From DASRQK01 sp040392005 (GTDB taxonomy: Bacteria > Bacteroidota > Bacteroidia > Sphingobacteriales > Sphingobacteriaceae), in NCBI GenBank assembly GCA_040392005.1, contig JBEBWT010000008.1, positions 1 to 64,000 on the forward strand: DNA of 64,000 nucleotides, given 5' to 3'. The notes under the pieces were generated by a model. It was not told the origin of the DNA. It did not search any database and was given only the letters and a program-made list of their open reading frames with translations. Shown piece after piece: positions 42,683 through 50,385 of this stretch. The position numbers and the translations under genes were made by a program. Each line of letters starts with the position of its first letter. Positions within the stretch are counted from its first letter, which is position 1.

Positions 42683-43210
42683 ATGGAAAAATTATCGATG
42701 GACCAACTGAACAGGATGTCCGTCAGTGACTTCAAAGCTACAGAAAAAACTCCATTGGTGGTCGTACTGGACAATGTGAGGAGTATGCACAATGTTGGTT
42801 CGGTGTTTCGGACCGCGGACGGTTTTGCCGTTGAAAAAATTGTGCTTTGTGGCATTACCGGACAACCTCCTCACCGGGAAATCGAGAAGACGGCACTGGG
42901 CGCCACAGAATCCATTGATTGGGTGTATGAAGCGGATGCGGCATCTGCTATTGCCGGCCTGAAATCTGAAGGATATCGTATCTGTGCCGTGGAGCAGGTT
43001 GCAGGCAGTGTTTCATTGGATGAATTCCGTCCGGACCCGGCAGAAAAATATGCACTGGTCTTTGGCAATGAAGTGCACGGGGTCAGTGATGCCGTATTGA
43101 AAATCACCGATACCTGTCTGGAAATCCCGCAGTTCGGCACCAAGCATTCCTTTAATATTTCGGTCACCGCGGGTATTTTGCTGTGGGATTTTTACTGCAA
43201 AATGCGATAA
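42683..43210 (+). CDS. SpoU/TrmH-family RNA methyltransferase
   Basis: A 175-residue SPOUT enzyme. The three knot motifs are visible: motif 1 LDNVRSMHNVGSVFRTADGF near residue 28, motif 2 YALVFGNEVHGVSD near 121 and motif 3 CLEIPQFGTKHSFNISVTAG near 143. It transfers a methyl group from SAM to a ribose 2'-OH of tRNA or rRNA; the exact target is not deducible. It lacks the extra N-terminal substrate-binding domain of RlmB-type enzymes. Confidence 0.92.
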   Translation: MEKLSMDQLNRMSVSDFKATEKTPLVVVLDNVRSMHNVGSVFRTADGFAVEKIVLCGITGQPPHREIEKTALGATESIDWVYEADAASAIAGLKSEGYRICAVEQVAGSVSLDEFRPDPAEKYALVFGNEVHGVSDAVLKITDTCLEIPQFGTKHSFNISVTAGILLWDFYCKMR

Positions 43211-43245
43211 GTTGCATTTGGCTTTTACTTATCCATTGAAAAGTG

Positions 43246-43253
43246 TAGATTTG
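43246..43253 (+). promoter_or_regulatory. Predicted -7 box for sucD
   Basis: TAGATTTG matches the consensus, 19 bases before the ATG. The nearest TTTG is 25 bases upstream, longer than the ideal 19. Confidence 0.45.
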
Positions 43254-43272
43254 CGGTGCAAAAATCAATAGA

Positions 43273-44151
43273 ATGAGTGTATTAGTCAATAAAGATTCAA
43301 AAGTGATCGTTCAGGGATTTACCGGGAACGAAGGGACCTACCATGCGTCCCAGATGATAGAATACGGAACCAATGTAGTCGGTGGCGTGACCCCGGGTAA
43401 AGGTGGTCAGACCCATCTTGATCGCCCGGTTTTCAATACGGTACAGGATGCGGTCGATCAGACCGGTGCCAATGTGTCCATTATATTTGTCCCGCCTGCG
43501 TTTGCGGCTGACGCCATTATGGAAGCGGCAGCGGCCGGAGTCGAAGTGATCGTAGCGATCACCGAAGGAATCCCGACCAAAGATATGATTCAGGTAAAGT
43601 CCTACCTGAGTGACAAAAACTCCCGTCTGATCGGGCCGAATTGTCCGGGTATCATCACTGCGGATGAAGCTAAAATCGGCATTATGCCGGGCTTTATTTT
43701 CCGCAAGGGGAATGTAGGAATTGTCTCCAAATCAGGTACGCTAACCTACGAGGCGGTGGACCAAACGGTAAAAGCCGGACTGGGTATCACCACTGCAATT
43801 GGGATCGGCGGAGACCCGATCATCGGCACGACTACCAAAGAAGCAGTCGAATTGCTGATGAATGACCCCGAAACAGAAGGGATCATTATGATCGGAGAGA
43901 TCGGCGGAGGCATGGAAGCCGAAGCGGCCCACTGGATCAAGGAACACGGCACCAAGCCAGTCGTCGGATTTATCGCCGGACAGACTGCGCCTCCGGGCCG
44001 GCGGATGGGCCATGCCGGTGCCATTGTGGGCGGTGCCGATGATACTGCTGCTGCCAAGATGAAAATCATGCGTGAGTGCGGGATCCGGGTCGTGGAATCT
44101 CCGGCCGAGATCGGTAGGGCGATGGCCGAAGAATTGGGTGTGAAAGCCTGA
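43273..44151 (+). CDS. sucD: Succinyl-CoA synthetase alpha subunit
   Basis: A 292-residue TCA-cycle enzyme subunit. It has the CoA-binding Rossmann part (VQGFTGNEGTYHASQMIEYG near residue 13, GGVTPGKGG), the LIGPNCPGIIT segment near 121, SKSGTLTYEAVDQT near 154 and the catalytic phosphohistidine in RRMGHAGAIVGG near 245. It forms an alpha-beta complex with SucC, which is not encoded nearby. A clear terminator follows. Confidence 0.96.
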   Translation: MSVLVNKDSKVIVQGFTGNEGTYHASQMIEYGTNVVGGVTPGKGGQTHLDRPVFNTVQDAVDQTGANVSIIFVPPAFAADAIMEAAAAGVEVIVAITEGIPTKDMIQVKSYLSDKNSRLIGPNCPGIITADEAKIGIMPGFIFRKGNVGIVSKSGTLTYEAVDQTVKAGLGITTAIGIGGDPIIGTTTKEAVELLMNDPETEGIIMIGEIGGGMEAEAAHWIKEHGTKPVVGFIAGQTAPPGRRMGHAGAIVGGADDTAAAKMKIMRECGIRVVESPAEIGRAMAEELGVKA

Positions 44152-44184
44152 TTGTTGCAGGAATATACTGTGAAAATATAGTGA

Positions 44185-44210
44185 GGAGATCCTTTTGGGT
44201 CTCCTTTTTT
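44185..44210 (+). terminator. Rho-independent terminator of sucD
   Basis: GGAGATCC (44185-44192) pairs with GGGTCTCC (44197-44204) over eight positions (one T-G pair) with a TTTT loop, followed by TTTTTT. Confidence 0.92.
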
Positions 44211-44274
44211 ATTGGGTATCAAATAGGTAAAAAATAAGAAACTTGTATAGCTTTGATTTTAAAATACTACATTT

Positions 44275-44336
44275 AGACGGTAGTGACATAGTCCGACTGG
44301 AAATAAGACGGTAGTGACATAGTCCGACTGGAAATA
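44275..44336 (+). repeat. 31-bp perfect tandem repeat in the leader of a barrel-protein gene
   Basis: The 31-base unit starting AGACGGTAGTGACATAGTCC occurs at 44275-44305 and, with no interruption, at 44306-44336. It lies just downstream of TACATTTA (a near -7 box at 44268-44275) and 22 bases before the ATG, so it is probably in the 5' untranslated region. Confidence 0.9.
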
Positions 44337-44358
44337 AGGAATTTACAAGCAGAAAAAA

Positions 44359-45045
44359 ATGAAATACTGGTATAAGTTTTTGGTGATTGTTTTCATATTG
44401 ATGGCAAATACAGTACTGTATGCTCAAACTTATTACGGGATAAGAGCGGGACTGAATTTTTCAAACATGCTGGTAAAGGATAATTTCGGTACATATAGCG
44501 ATCATTTCAAGATGAAGCCCGGTTTTCACGTCGGTGTGACTGCTGAGATGCCATTCGTTGAAACCAATGATAGGTTTACGTTTGAGACGGGACTGTTATT
44601 CACAACAAAGGGATTCAGAAGCGCAAAGGACGTTGCGGGTAACGGTTCCAGTGATCCGGAGGTAAAGACAACGGCTTATTATCTGGAAGTCCCTCTGACT
44701 GCTAAAGCGTATTATCAATTGGAAAAGATAAGAATATATGGTTTGTTTGGACCCTATCTGGGAAGGGGGGTGAACAGAAAGGCAATGGCCAGGGCCATTT
44801 ATGATAATTATATAGTTGATCCGGAAGAAGAGATCAAATGGGGGCTGGACGATGAGCATGCAGATCATATCGGTGGTCTGGATCTGGGATTGATCATAGG
44901 AGGAGGTGTGCAGCTAAATACTATACAGATCGGAATTAATTATGGTTTGGGGCTGGAGAATGTTTCACCGCATACCGCTGATAAAGCCACTGCAAAAAAC
45001 CGGGTTATGGGACTGTCGGTTGGATATAAATTTGGCGGAAGATAG
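44359..45045 (+). CDS. PorT-like outer-membrane beta-barrel protein
   Basis: A 228-residue protein with a signal peptide (hydrophobic residues 8-20, cleavage after LYAQ near 23) and barrel strands typical of the PorT/OMP_b-brl family: YYGIRAGLNFSNMLV, RFTFETGLLFTTKGF, YYLEVPLTAKAYY, GLDLGLIIGGGVQLNTIQIG and a C-terminal MGLSVGYKFGG. Such proteins are abundant in Bacteroidota outer membranes, and the role of this one is unknown. A tandem 31-bp repeat precedes it. Confidence 0.82.
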   Translation: MKYWYKFLVIVFILMANTVLYAQTYYGIRAGLNFSNMLVKDNFGTYSDHFKMKPGFHVGVTAEMPFVETNDRFTFETGLLFTTKGFRSAKDVAGNGSSDPEVKTTAYYLEVPLTAKAYYQLEKIRIYGLFGPYLGRGVNRKAMARAIYDNYIVDPEEEIKWGLDDEHADHIGGLDLGLIIGGGVQLNTIQIGINYGLGLENVSPHTADKATAKNRVMGLSVGYKFGGR

Positions 45046-45068
45046 AAAATAGCAGTAGGATTTTTGAA

Positions 45069-45083
45069 GTCGCAATTTGCGAC
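45069..45083. promoter_or_regulatory. Palindrome GTCGCAA-T-TTGCGAC and nearby GACCTCA repeat
   Basis: A perfect 7+7 palindrome at 45069-45083. Directly after it, GACCTCA occurs at 45081-45087 and 45100-45106, within the 42 bases before the flavin monooxygenase-like gene. A regulator site is plausible. Confidence 0.4.
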
Positions 45084-45124
45084 CTCAGGTTGGATATGTG
45101 ACCTCATTTTCGTAACTTGCCTCG

Positions 45125-46129
45125 ATGGAGCGAACTACAAATCAACTGCCGGTTTCGGTGCTGGATCTGGCCACTGTGATCGAGGGCGGAGATGCCGGCA
45201 GTGCCATTGCCGGTACTGTTGAGATTGCCAAACATGTAGAAAATCTGGGTTTTACACGCATATGGCTGGCGGAACACCACAATATGGAACATATTGCCAG
45301 TTCGGCTACGGCGGTACTGATCGGGCATGTAGCTTCGCAAACCCAAAAGATCAGGGTGGGCTCGGGCGGTGTCATGCTTCCCAACCACAGTCCGTTGGTG
45401 GTTGCCGAACAATTCGGTACGCTGGAAACGTTATATCCGAGCCGGATCGATCTTGGATTGGGACGTGCGCCCGGTACCGATCAGGTGACGGCGATGGCAC
45501 TGAGAAGGGGCAACCTGCAGACCCCCTACCAGTTTCCGGCAGATGTCCGGGAGTTGCAGAAATATTTTTCCAATGCCGACCCGCAGGCTAAGGTGCGCGC
45601 TTTTCCCGGAGAGGGTCTGGTTATTCCTTTATGGATACTCGGTTCCAGTACGGACAGTGCGTTTCTGGCGGCTCAAATGGGCTTGCCCTATGCATTTGCC
45701 GCTCATTTTGCGCCCAAACAGTTTGAGGTTGCCATTCAGATTTATAGAAATAATTTTGTACCTTCTGAACAACTGCCGAAACCCTATGTAATGGCCTGTG
45801 TCAATGTGGTAGCCGCTGAAACGGATGAAGAAGCAGAGCATCTGGTGACCAGTCTGTACAGAATGTTTCTGGGCATTCTGACCAATACCCGCAGCCCCCT
45901 GCGGCCACCGGGTCCGCTGCCAGCCTTGTTTAACACACCCGAAGTACAGCAGGCCTTGAATAATATGGTTTCGTGTACTTTCACAGGTTCGATGGAGACC
46001 ATCAGGAAGAATTTGGGTGACTTTATCAGGATGCATGAACTTGATGAATTGATGGTGACCAGCCATATTTATGACTTGCAGGCAAAGCTACGTTCCTTTA
46101 CGATCCTGAAAGAGGCTTTGTACGGATAG
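45125..46129 (+). CDS. LLM-class (luciferase-like) flavin-dependent oxidoreductase
   Basis: A 334-residue TIM-barrel protein of the bacterial-luciferase-like group (MsnO8/YvbT-like subgroup): LPVSVLDLATVIEGGDAG at the start, GFTRIWLAEHHNMEHIASSA near 39, VGSGGVMLPNHSPLVVAEQF near 78, and LYPSRIDLGLGRAPGTD near 102. These use FMNH2 and oxygen, or F420-like cofactors in other subgroups, on unknown substrates. A near -7 box TAACTTGC lies five bases before the start codon. Single gene between the barrel protein and the TacAT pair. Confidence 0.88.
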   Translation: MERTTNQLPVSVLDLATVIEGGDAGSAIAGTVEIAKHVENLGFTRIWLAEHHNMEHIASSATAVLIGHVASQTQKIRVGSGGVMLPNHSPLVVAEQFGTLETLYPSRIDLGLGRAPGTDQVTAMALRRGNLQTPYQFPADVRELQKYFSNADPQAKVRAFPGEGLVIPLWILGSSTDSAFLAAQMGLPYAFAAHFAPKQFEVAIQIYRNNFVPSEQLPKPYVMACVNVVAAETDEEAEHLVTSLYRMFLGILTNTRSPLRPPGPLPALFNTPEVQQALNNMVSCTFTGSMETIRKNLGDFIRMHELDELMVTSHIYDLQAKLRSFTILKEALYG

Positions 46130-46142
46130 CTTGCGTACGTTT

Positions 46143-46173
46143 TTTGGGAGTACGGGTTTTTTCCGTACGTTTG
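46143..46173 (+). promoter_or_regulatory. Promoter and palindromic operator of the tacAT-type operon
   Basis: TTTG (46143-46146), exactly 19 bases, then TACGTTTG (46166-46173): a consensus Bacteroidota promoter. The palindrome GTACGG-N7-CCGTAC (46150-46168) fills the spacer and overlaps the -7 box, and a further GTACG lies at 46135-46139. This is what is expected for an autorepressing ribbon-helix-helix antitoxin. Confidence 0.75.
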
Positions 46174-46189
46174 TAAAAAATGTAGTGTT

Positions 46190-46474
46190 ATGAATAGTAA
46201 AGAACAGACAAGATTTGATGCAAGGCTCCCGAAAGAGCAAAAGTTGCTTTTTGAGAAGGCAGCTCTGCTGGGAGGATACCGCAATCTGACGGATTTTGTG
46301 CTTTATACAGCGCAGGAGAAGGCGCAGGAAATTATCAGGGAAAAGGAAGAGATCCTGGCCTCCGAAATGGATAGCCAACTTTTTTTTGATGCGATCACCA
46401 AGCCCCGGAAACCTTCGGGAAGATTGAAAGAAGCCTTGCGGGATTATCAGGATTTTGTCAAAAATTCCAGGTAA
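46190..46474 (+). CDS. DUF1778-type antitoxin (TacA-like)
   Basis: A 94-residue protein. The N-terminus is a ribbon-helix-helix of the DUF1778 family (RFDARLPKEQKLLFEKAALL, then GGYRNLTDFVLYTAQEKAQE). The C-terminal half (about 50-94, FFDAITKPRKPSGRLKEAL) should be disordered and wrap the toxin. TacA proteins neutralise a GNAT acetyltransferase toxin and repress the operon. The toxin gene starts three bases after its stop. Confidence 0.9.
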   Translation: MNSKEQTRFDARLPKEQKLLFEKAALLGGYRNLTDFVLYTAQEKAQEIIREKEEILASEMDSQLFFDAITKPRKPSGRLKEALRDYQDFVKNSR

Positions 46475-46477
46475 TTG

Positions 46478-47029
46478 ATGATAGAATTATTGGGCAAACA
46501 GCATAATCGTACAGATTTCGATTGTGGAAAGGAGCTGTTGAATTTTTATCTGAAATATCAGGCAGGACAGGATGTTGCAAGAAAACTTTCTGCCTGCTTT
46601 GTATTGCCCGACCGCAGTACCAACCGCAGTACAGACCGTGACGTCCCCGGCGTAGACCGCAGTACCGACCCTGGCACAGACCGGATCCAGGGCTATTATA
46701 CGCTGTCAAACAACAGCATTCCTTTAGGTTCTTTGCCGGATCATATCCGGAAAAAACTGCCAAAAACCTATTTTTCAATACCGGCAACCTTGCTTGGACG
46801 GCTGGCCATTGACAAGGATTACCAGAAAAGGGGGATTGGGAAAATACTGCTGATCGATGCGCTAAAAAGGAGTTATGAGGTATCGCACGAAATCGGCTCC
46901 TTCGCCGTGGTCGTGGATCCAATGGATGAGGAGGCCGAAGCATTTTATGAGCAGTACGATTTTATCAAACTGCCCGATAGTGGGAAAATGTTTATTGCAA
47001 TCCCTACCCTAAAACAATTATTCGGATAA
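46478..47029 (+). CDS. GNAT-family acetyltransferase toxin (TacT-like)
   Basis: 183 residues from ATG 46478. TacT-type toxins acetylate the amino group of charged tRNAs and stop translation. Family marks: FDCGKELLNFYLKYQAGQD near residue 16, YYTLSNNSIPL near 73, the acetyl-CoA loop LAIDKDYQKRGIGKILLIDA near 110, then SFAVVVDPMDEEAEAFYEQY and FIKLPDSGKMFI at the end. An unusual Arg/Ser/Thr/Asp-rich insertion (about 46-69, built of RST repeats) splits the first two beta strands where homologues have a short loop. The catalytic core seems intact, but the insertion might affect activity. Confidence 0.87.
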   Translation: MIELLGKQHNRTDFDCGKELLNFYLKYQAGQDVARKLSACFVLPDRSTNRSTDRDVPGVDRSTDPGTDRIQGYYTLSNNSIPLGSLPDHIRKKLPKTYFSIPATLLGRLAIDKDYQKRGIGKILLIDALKRSYEVSHEIGSFAVVVDPMDEEAEAFYEQYDFIKLPDSGKMFIAIPTLKQLFG

Positions 47030-47037
47030 TTTTTTTG

Positions 47038-47045
47038 TAAATTTG
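47038..47045 (+). promoter_or_regulatory. Predicted -7 box for msrA
   Basis: TAAATTTG matches the consensus and ends seven bases before ATG 47053, suggesting a very short or absent leader. Confidence 0.5.
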
Positions 47046-47052
47046 TGGTATT

Positions 47053-47595
47053 ATGAATTTATTGACGACGATGATGATTGCAACTTTTGGAGGGGGATGT
47101 TTTTGGTGTACCGAGACCATCTTCCAGCGCGTTGAAGGCGTAGAGCAGGTGCTTCCCGGCTATATGGGCGGTACAACTGTAAATCCTACCTATGAGGAAG
47201 TGTGTACGGGTGCAACAGGACATGCCGAGGTGATCCATATTATATATGATCCATCCAGGGTTTCATATGCGACCCTGCTGGCGATATTTTTCAAGACCCA
47301 CGACCCTACGACCCTGAACAGACAGGGTAATGATGTGGGTACCCAATACCGGTCAGCTATTTTTTACCATGACCAATTGCAGAAGGGAATGGCGGAAGAG
47401 ATGATTGCGGGCCTGGAAAAGGAGCAGGTTTTTGATTCACCCATCGTTACCGAGGTTACCCCTGCCTCTGAATTTTATGAGGCGGAGGATTACCATAAAG
47501 ATTACTTCAACCGCAATCCGGACAATCCCTACTGTGCGGCGGTCATCGCGCCGAAACTGGATAAATTCCTCAAGCAATACAAGCAAACCCAGTAG
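47053..47595 (+). CDS. msrA: Peptide methionine-S-sulfoxide reductase MsrA
   Basis: A 180-residue enzyme repairing oxidised methionine. The catalytic motif GGGCFWCTE is near residue 14, with GYMGG near 35, TGHAEVIHIIYDP near 56, FFKTHDPTTLNRQGNDVGTQ near 80 and YRSAIFYH after it. The C-terminal part contains EDYHKDYFNRNPDNPYC with a resolving-type Cys. A second ATG (MMIATFGGG) is seven codons in. Confidence 0.95.
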   Translation: MNLLTTMMIATFGGGCFWCTETIFQRVEGVEQVLPGYMGGTTVNPTYEEVCTGATGHAEVIHIIYDPSRVSYATLLAIFFKTHDPTTLNRQGNDVGTQYRSAIFYHDQLQKGMAEEMIAGLEKEQVFDSPIVTEVTPASEFYEAEDYHKDYFNRNPDNPYCAAVIAPKLDKFLKQYKQTQ

Positions 47596-47693
47596 AGAAA
47601 GGTCAGAAAGCAACTGAAGAAATATGTCCGTGTCTATATAGTACGGCTCATCATGACTGATGGCTGGCGGAAGTGATCGGTCCCGGATGCTCT

Positions 47694-48620
47694 TTATCTC
47701 CAAAGAGGTTCGTTCTCCCAATTATTCAAAAATCCAAGCTTGTAGATCGGAATAGCCGGGTTGCTATTGAACAGATCTAAAATTTTTGCTTTTATTTGAT
47801 GTCCTGGCGTCACTTCGTTGCATAAATAAACCATACAGGAAATGATCAGAAACGGTTTTTTAGTTTGGACTTGTGTCAATGGATGAGTAAACCATTGTCC
47901 GATGGGATTTTTCAAATTTTCAATAGGTCTTTTTACCATATTTCTACTCCACAACCTTGAATGATGGGCAATAATATTTCTGACATAAGTAATTGCTTCC
48001 AGCCAACTGGATAATTCACTATGCAGATTTAGTCCCATTTCTTTGGCAATCGCAGATTTTTCGGGGAGCTGATGGTTTAGGTTTTTGTAAAGTTTTGAAA
48101 GTGTTCCCATAGACGCAACTTCCAAAATTTTCCAGGCATCAGCATCTTGGTTCGGGTAGCGGTAGCGATGGTCTTTGATGAAAATTTCCTGACTTCAGTT
48201 AAATTCCTTGTGCAGGTCCTCAATTGTATTTTGATGGACGGTTTTTGTAGTTCCGTTTATCGTAATAGGCGAAGGGCTGAAAAGTGAAGTGTCCAGATAC
48301 CATAATCCGTCGTACGCCATTGACAAATTATAAATCATTTTTGTTCGTAACGCAATTTCAATACGTTCGATAGCGTCGAACAAAATCAGCCGTAAATGTC
48401 GGTCAAAATTGTACCGGGCGATAATATCCTCGAAGTAGGTGTTTGCGTGAAAGGTATGGTTTGTGAAATCGTTTTGCGTATCCCACCAATAACCTTTTAA
48501 GCGATAATAACTGATGTTTTCTAAAAAATGAGGAGCATTGCTTTCATCTCTGAACAACATTCCCCGTTGCTTTAAGAGTGAGATCTGGTCGGCTATGCTG
48601 TATGCAGGTTTATTTGACAT
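47694..48620 (-). pseudogene. Abi_2-family abortive-infection protein interrupted by one in-frame TGA
   Basis: Two same-frame pieces form one Abi_2 (AbiD/AbiF-type) gene of about 308 codons. From ATG 48620: SIADQISLLKQRGMLF, NISYYRLKGYWW, then HLRLILFDAIERIEIALRTK near residue 95. The frame meets TGA at 48197-48195 after LHKEFN and continues immediately with SQEIFIKDHRYRYP, then VASMGTLSKLYKNL, and ends with YKLGFLNNWENEPLWR. Relatives have an Arg or similar residue here, so a CGA-to-TGA change is likely. Abi_2 proteins abort phage infection by an unknown, possibly RNase-like (HEPN) mechanism; RNIIAHHSRLW near residue 246 is the HEPN-type RxxxxH motif. Promoter box at 48682-48689. Confidence 0.85.
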
Positions 48621-48681
48621 AGCTATAAAAAAAAATGACCCACCTGCAGTTCTTATGGTATGCAAATGGGTACTGTTAGTA

Positions 48682-48689
48682 CAAAGATA
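48682..48689 (-). promoter_or_regulatory. Predicted -7 box for the Abi_2 gene
   Basis: TATCTTTG on the minus strand, with GTTG about 20 bases upstream as a possible -33 element. It lies 61 bases before the ATG and seems intact despite the broken gene. Confidence 0.5.
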
Positions 48690-48811
48690 CACAATCAAAT
48701 TTGATTATACAACACTATAATTGTTTTTGTGCTGATTTAATAATACGGTTCAGTCCAGGAATAGCGCGGCTCATTCTGTATGATGGCATCTGGAACTAAC
48801 CGACCTTTGGA

Positions 48812-50239
48812 TCAGCACTCCGGCAGGCTGAGTGGGATATTGATGGCCAGTCCTCCGTCGGCGGTTTCCTTGTATTTTACGTTCATGTCCTGGGCAGTAT
48901 CCCACATGGTCTTGACCACGGCATCCAGACTGACCTTGGCCTTGTCCGGATTGGATTGCAGGGCCAGTTGGGCGGCTGTGATCGCTTTGATGGCACCCAT
49001 TGTATTGCGTTCTATGCAGGGGATTTGCACCAGTCCTCCGATCGGGTCACAGGTCAGCCCCAGATGATGTTCCATGGCTATTTCTGCCGCCATTAATGCC
49101 TGCCGCTGCGAGCCGCCCAGGCACTCGGTCAGGGCCCCGGCAGCCATGGCCGAGGAAACCCCGATCTCCGCCTGGCAACCGCCCATCGCTGCGGAAATGG
49201 TGGCTCCCTTTTTGAAGATGCTTCCGATCTCGGCCGCAGTAGCCACAAATTGAACGATTTTATCCGGGTCGTCCCCACCCTTGAAAGTAATATAGAACAG
49301 CAATACTGCCGGAATCACTCCTGCCGCACCGTTGGTGGGCGCGGTGACAACCCGGCCGAATGCCGCATTTTCCTCATTGACCGCCAGGGCAAAGCAGCTC
49401 ACCCAATCCAGAATGTATTCAAACGAAGAACCGCCTTCCCGGATGCGCTGTACCCATTCCTCATAATTACCGTATTCCCTGCCTTGCAGCAAACGTTTAT
49501 TGAGTGCGTAGGCCCGGCGTTGGACATTCAGCCCCCCAGGCAATATACCCGAAGTATGGCAACCCCGGTAGATGCAGGATTTCATCGTTTCGACAATGGC
49601 CATGATTCCATTTCTGGTTTCTTCTTCCGAACGCCAGGAATGTTCATTCTCCATGACCAGTTCGGAAATTTTCAGGCCGGTACGCATACAGCCCAGCAAA
49701 AGATCATGTGCTGTATCAATGGGGAAGGGCAGATCCACCATCTGTTGTGCAGCGGCCGACTCTCCTTCTTTGACGACAAAACCACCTCCCACCGAATAAT
49801 AAGTTTCGCTGAAGGCCCGTCCGTCGGCAAGAAAAGCCTGAAAAGTGACGGCATTCGGATGCGCCGGCAGACTTTCATTGTACAAAAAAATCAGATCTTC
49901 ATTATAAGAAAAATCCAGTGGATACCGTCCGCCCAGCTCCAGCATACCGCCCTGTTTGATGCGTTCTACTTTTGGTGTGACATCATCTACGTCGAAAGTC
50001 ACCGGATCATCCCCGCTCAGTCCCAGCAGGATCGCTACATCAGTGCCGTGCCCAATGCCGGTTTTGGCCAGAGAACCGTACAACAGTATCTTGACCTGTT
50101 CCACGGCCCCGGCCAGACCTGCCTGCTCCAGGGATCGGGTGAATTGCTGCGCAGCACGCCAGGGCCCCAGGGTATGCGAACTCGAAGGCCCGATGCCGAT
50201 CTTAAATATATCAAATACCGAAATTTGTTCTCTCAACAT
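48812..50239 (-). CDS. sdaA: L-serine ammonia-lyase (iron-sulfur type)
   Basis: A 475-residue single-chain enzyme that deaminates L-serine to pyruvate. The beta-type domain comes first (SVFDIFKIGIGPSSSHTLGP near residue 7, GHGTDVAILLGL near 58), then the alpha-type catalytic domain with CFALAVNEENAAFGRVVTAP near 280, GAAGVIPAVLL, and AAMGGCQAEIGVSSAMAAGA near 345, whose Cys with others binds a 4Fe-4S cluster. It is single-gene and has a -7 box only four bases before the ATG. Confidence 0.94.
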   Translation of the reverse strand: MLREQISVFDIFKIGIGPSSSHTLGPWRAAQQFTRSLEQAGLAGAVEQVKILLYGSLAKTGIGHGTDVAILLGLSGDDPVTFDVDDVTPKVERIKQGGMLELGGRYPLDFSYNEDLIFLYNESLPAHPNAVTFQAFLADGRAFSETYYSVGGGFVVKEGESAAAQQMVDLPFPIDTAHDLLLGCMRTGLKISELVMENEHSWRSEEETRNGIMAIVETMKSCIYRGCHTSGILPGGLNVQRRAYALNKRLLQGREYGNYEEWVQRIREGGSSFEYILDWVSCFALAVNEENAAFGRVVTAPTNGAAGVIPAVLLFYITFKGGDDPDKIVQFVATAAEIGSIFKKGATISAAMGGCQAEIGVSSAMAAGALTECLGGSQRQALMAAEIAMEHHLGLTCDPIGGLVQIPCIERNTMGAIKAITAAQLALQSNPDKAKVSLDAVVKTMWDTAQDMNVKYKETADGGLAINIPLSLPEC

Positions 50240-50243
50240 AGGT

Positions 50244-50251
50244 CAAAAATA
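50244..50251 (-). promoter_or_regulatory. Predicted -7 box of sdaA (leaderless)
   Basis: TATTTTTG on the minus strand, then ACCT, then ATG. A second match, TATCTTTG, lies at 50286-50279 and would give a leader of about 35 bases. Confidence 0.5.
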
Positions 50252-50385
50252 ATCAACAGGCCCGAAGCCCGAATATCACAAAGATAAGGCAAATATCAGG
50301 GATATAAAATTGCATGGGATACTATTCGATAATCTTTCGTAATTTTACCAATGGAATGACATTATGCCGATATAGCTCCATTTTT

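Noticed and set aside
44275..44336. Tandem repeat as a CRISPR fragment
   Set aside because: The two copies are directly adjacent with no spacer and there are no cas genes.
48195..48197. TGA in the Abi_2 gene as a selenocysteine or recoded codon
   Set aside because: No conserved Cys or Sec is expected at this position in Abi_2 proteins and no downstream element is evident; a nonsense mutation is simpler.
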